Below are positions 62,708-64,000 of a stretch of 64,000 bases of DNA, piece after piece (positions within the stretch are counted from its first letter, which is position 1; each line of letters starts with the position of its first letter). The notes beneath the pieces were generated by a model. That model worked only from the letters and a program-made list of their open reading frames with translations, did not search any database and was not told the DNA's origin. The DNA is from Alcaligenaceae bacterium (lineage in GTDB: Bacteria; Pseudomonadota; Gammaproteobacteria; Burkholderiales; Burkholderiaceae_B). Location: assembly GCA_013416405.1 (NCBI GenBank), contig JACCET010000011.1:1-64000 (forward strand). The letters run 5' to 3'. The translations under genes and the position numbers were made by a program.

Positions 62708-63478
62708 ATGAACGTGTTAGATATGACGATTGAGGGTGGACTTGCTACGGTCGTGCTGAATCGACCGCCTGCGAATGCAATTAATGTGGAATGGCTCAAT
62801 ACCTTTGATCTGATGATCGAAACCATGGCGAGAAGATCTGACGTATCAGTAGTACATCTTCGGAGCGCGCAAAAGGTGTTTTGTGCGGGCGCCGATTTAC
62901 GCCTTATGAGTGAATCGCTGGGGTCGCCAGAAGGCGTGGATGTGATGATGAATGTTGTCGAGCGGATGCAGCACACGTTCGACAACTTAAGCAGGCTGCC
63001 ACAAGTCACATTAGCGGAGATTGGTGGCGCCGCGTTGGGCGGAGGATTCGAACTGGCGTTAGCTTGCGATCTCAGGATTATCTCGGAGGGCGCAATGCTC
63101 GGACTGCCTGAGGCTAGCCTTGGTCTGTTGCCAGGGGCAGGCGGGACGCAGCGACTGACGCAGCTTGTGGGACCAGGCCTCGCAACACAACTTATTTTGG
63201 GCGCAGAAACCATCAATGGCGTGCGGGCTATGGACCTTCATCTTGTACATTGGGCTTATGCAACGGATATGCTACCAGGGCAATCGCTTAAACTTGCGCG
63301 GCGTTTGGCCTCAATGCCGCCATTAGCAATCGCGGCAGGCAAACGATGTATCGCCGCCGCGCTAACAGACAGGTCTTTTGGCTTAGAGCTAGAACGCAAT
63401 GAAACTCGCGCACTCTATGAGTCACATCAAACTCAAGCACTCGTACGACAATTCATTGAAAAACAAACCCTTCGTTAA
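62708..63478 (+). CDS. enoyl-CoA hydratase/isomerase (crotonase) family protein
   Basis: A protein of about 256 residues. Oxyanion-hole segments are FCAGADLRLMSE and GGAALGGGFELALACDLRI; the second catalytic acid is in LPEASLGLLPGAGGTQRL. The first acid position, in the GGG helix (GGGFELA), carries glutamate (the E of GFELA), so both hydratase acids appear present. The start is ATG 62708 or TTG 62699. It would hydrate an enoyl-CoA in the pathway. It is divergent from the CoA-transferase. Confidence 0.92.
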   Translation: MNVLDMTIEGGLATVVLNRPPANAINVEWLNTFDLMIETMARRSDVSVVHLRSAQKVFCAGADLRLMSESLGSPEGVDVMMNVVERMQHTFDNLSRLPQVTLAEIGGAALGGGFELALACDLRIISEGAMLGLPEASLGLLPGAGGTQRLTQLVGPGLATQLILGAETINGVRAMDLHLVHWAYATDMLPGQSLKLARRLASMPPLAIAAGKRCIAAALTDRSFGLELERNETRALYESHQTQALVRQFIEKQTLR

Positions 63479-63654
63479 CATCAAGGAGTAGTCATTGCGC
63501 TGGACTTTGCGCCTAAATAAGATGCATAGTGATTCAGGATGGAGCAATGGCACTCTTCAACAACGCGTCATTCCATACTTGTCACGAATCGACCGGTAAA
63601 GAATTTGAGTCATGCTTGCCAATTCAGTGGCAATCAATCAATAGGATAACGACC

Positions 63655-64000
63655 TTGAACGACCCCCATCTATTGCTAGATGTATCGAACGGCATCGCAA
63701 CTTTGACGCTGAATCAGCCTGACCGGCTTAATGCACTGTCCCAGCAGATGACCGACGAACTCCTCGAGACCACTGGGGCACTTGAGCGCGACAACAACGT
63801 GCGGTGCGTTGTGTTGCGCGGCACAGGAAGAGCATTCATGGCTGGCGGCGATATCAAAGGCATGCACAAATCATTGCATGCCGACCGTACTGGCCATATT
63901 GAGAGCATGGAACTTCGCGTAATTCGTGCGCATCAACTCATCTCACAACTGCGCCGTATGCCCAAGCCGGTGCTAGCAGCCGTCCACGGAGCGGTCGCGG
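63655..64000 (+). CDS. second enoyl-CoA hydratase/isomerase, N-terminal part (cut by window edge)
   Basis: The frame from TTG 63655, with AGGATAA upstream, reads SNGIATLTLNQPDRLNALS and then the oxyanion segment AFMAGGDIKGM, a crotonase-family N-terminus. It runs off the window at residue 115. An in-frame ATG at 63547 would add 36 residues without family similarity. The gene lies 176 bases after the first hydratase and is probably co-transcribed. Confidence 0.85.
   Translation, partial: MNDPHLLLDVSNGIATLTLNQPDRLNALSQQMTDELLETTGALERDNNVRCVVLRGTGRAFMAGGDIKGMHKSLHADRTGHIESMELRVIRAHQLISQLRRMPKPVLAAVHGAVA

Noticed and set aside
1-64000. tRNA or rRNA genes
   Set aside because: No cloverleaf with a T-loop GTTCRANNC and matching acceptor stem, and no conserved rRNA segments, were noticed in the intergenic regions. 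Islands here are therefore not placed at a visible tRNA.

Overview
The window looks like chromosome of a beta-proteobacterium in the Alcaligenaceae (Bordetella, Pusillimonas and relatives). Support comes from the gene content and order of the caa3-type cytochrome oxidase block (coxB-coxA-small protein-DUF2970-coxC, then SURF1, SCO-like, ctaA, ctaB, SCO), a PhaM-type polyhydroxybutyrate granule protein, an RpoH gene under a perfect CIRCE operator, and Bug-type tripartite tricarboxylate binding proteins. The species call is an inference from family knowledge, because no rRNA is present.

Layout. Bases 1-560 hold the end of an IS3-family element sitting inside the remnant of a second IS3-family orfA. 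Bases 601-7115 form a mobile-looking catabolic cluster: a LysR regulator facing a six-gene overlapping operon (Bug solute receptor, AMP-forming acyl-CoA ligase, thiolase-like protein, DUF35 partner, SMP-30/gluconolactonase, PaaI thioesterase). Bases 7116-9128 are scrambled: gene fragments, a truncated IS1595-like protein and a non-coding stretch with strong inverted and direct repeats. Bases 9129-16201 carry a Tn7-like transposition module (TnsA, TnsB, TnsC, a long TnsD-like TniQ and a second short TniQ) that points at, and ends about 0.5 kb from, the 3' end of glmS, the classical Tn7 target. The module is inverted relative to canonical Tn7.

Bases 16736-57197 are mostly ordinary core genome. 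An operon on the minus strand (26679 to 19212) has a Tat-exported binding protein, two permeases, two ATPases, an M20 N-carbamoyl-amino-acid hydrolase type enzyme and an M81 (MlrC) metallopeptidase; it probably imports and hydrolyses an amidated or carbamoylated amino acid. An Lrp/AsnC regulator converges on it. Next come glmU-MFS-glycosyltransferase, phaM, a Nudix hydrolase, the cytochrome oxidase and haem A genes, a CPA1 antiporter with a cyclic-nucleotide domain, rpoH, an amino-acid-type binding protein, the glutathione-dependent formaldehyde pathway (adhC-fghA), clsB with its YbhP-like partner, aspS, DUF502 and FmdB-like proteins, another antiporter, ubiA and an aminotransferase.

Bases 57770-64000 are a second catabolic cluster: alpha-methylacyl-CoA racemase, DUF35 protein, thiolase-like protein, nitroreductase and a CaiB-type CoA transferase on the minus strand, divergent from two enoyl-CoA hydratases on the plus strand, with a perfect 14-bp palindrome between them. 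Both catabolic clusters pair a DUF35 protein with a thiolase-like protein whose usual nucleophilic cysteine is absent, the layout of steroid-type retro-aldolases. I saw no CRISPR array, tRNA or rRNA.
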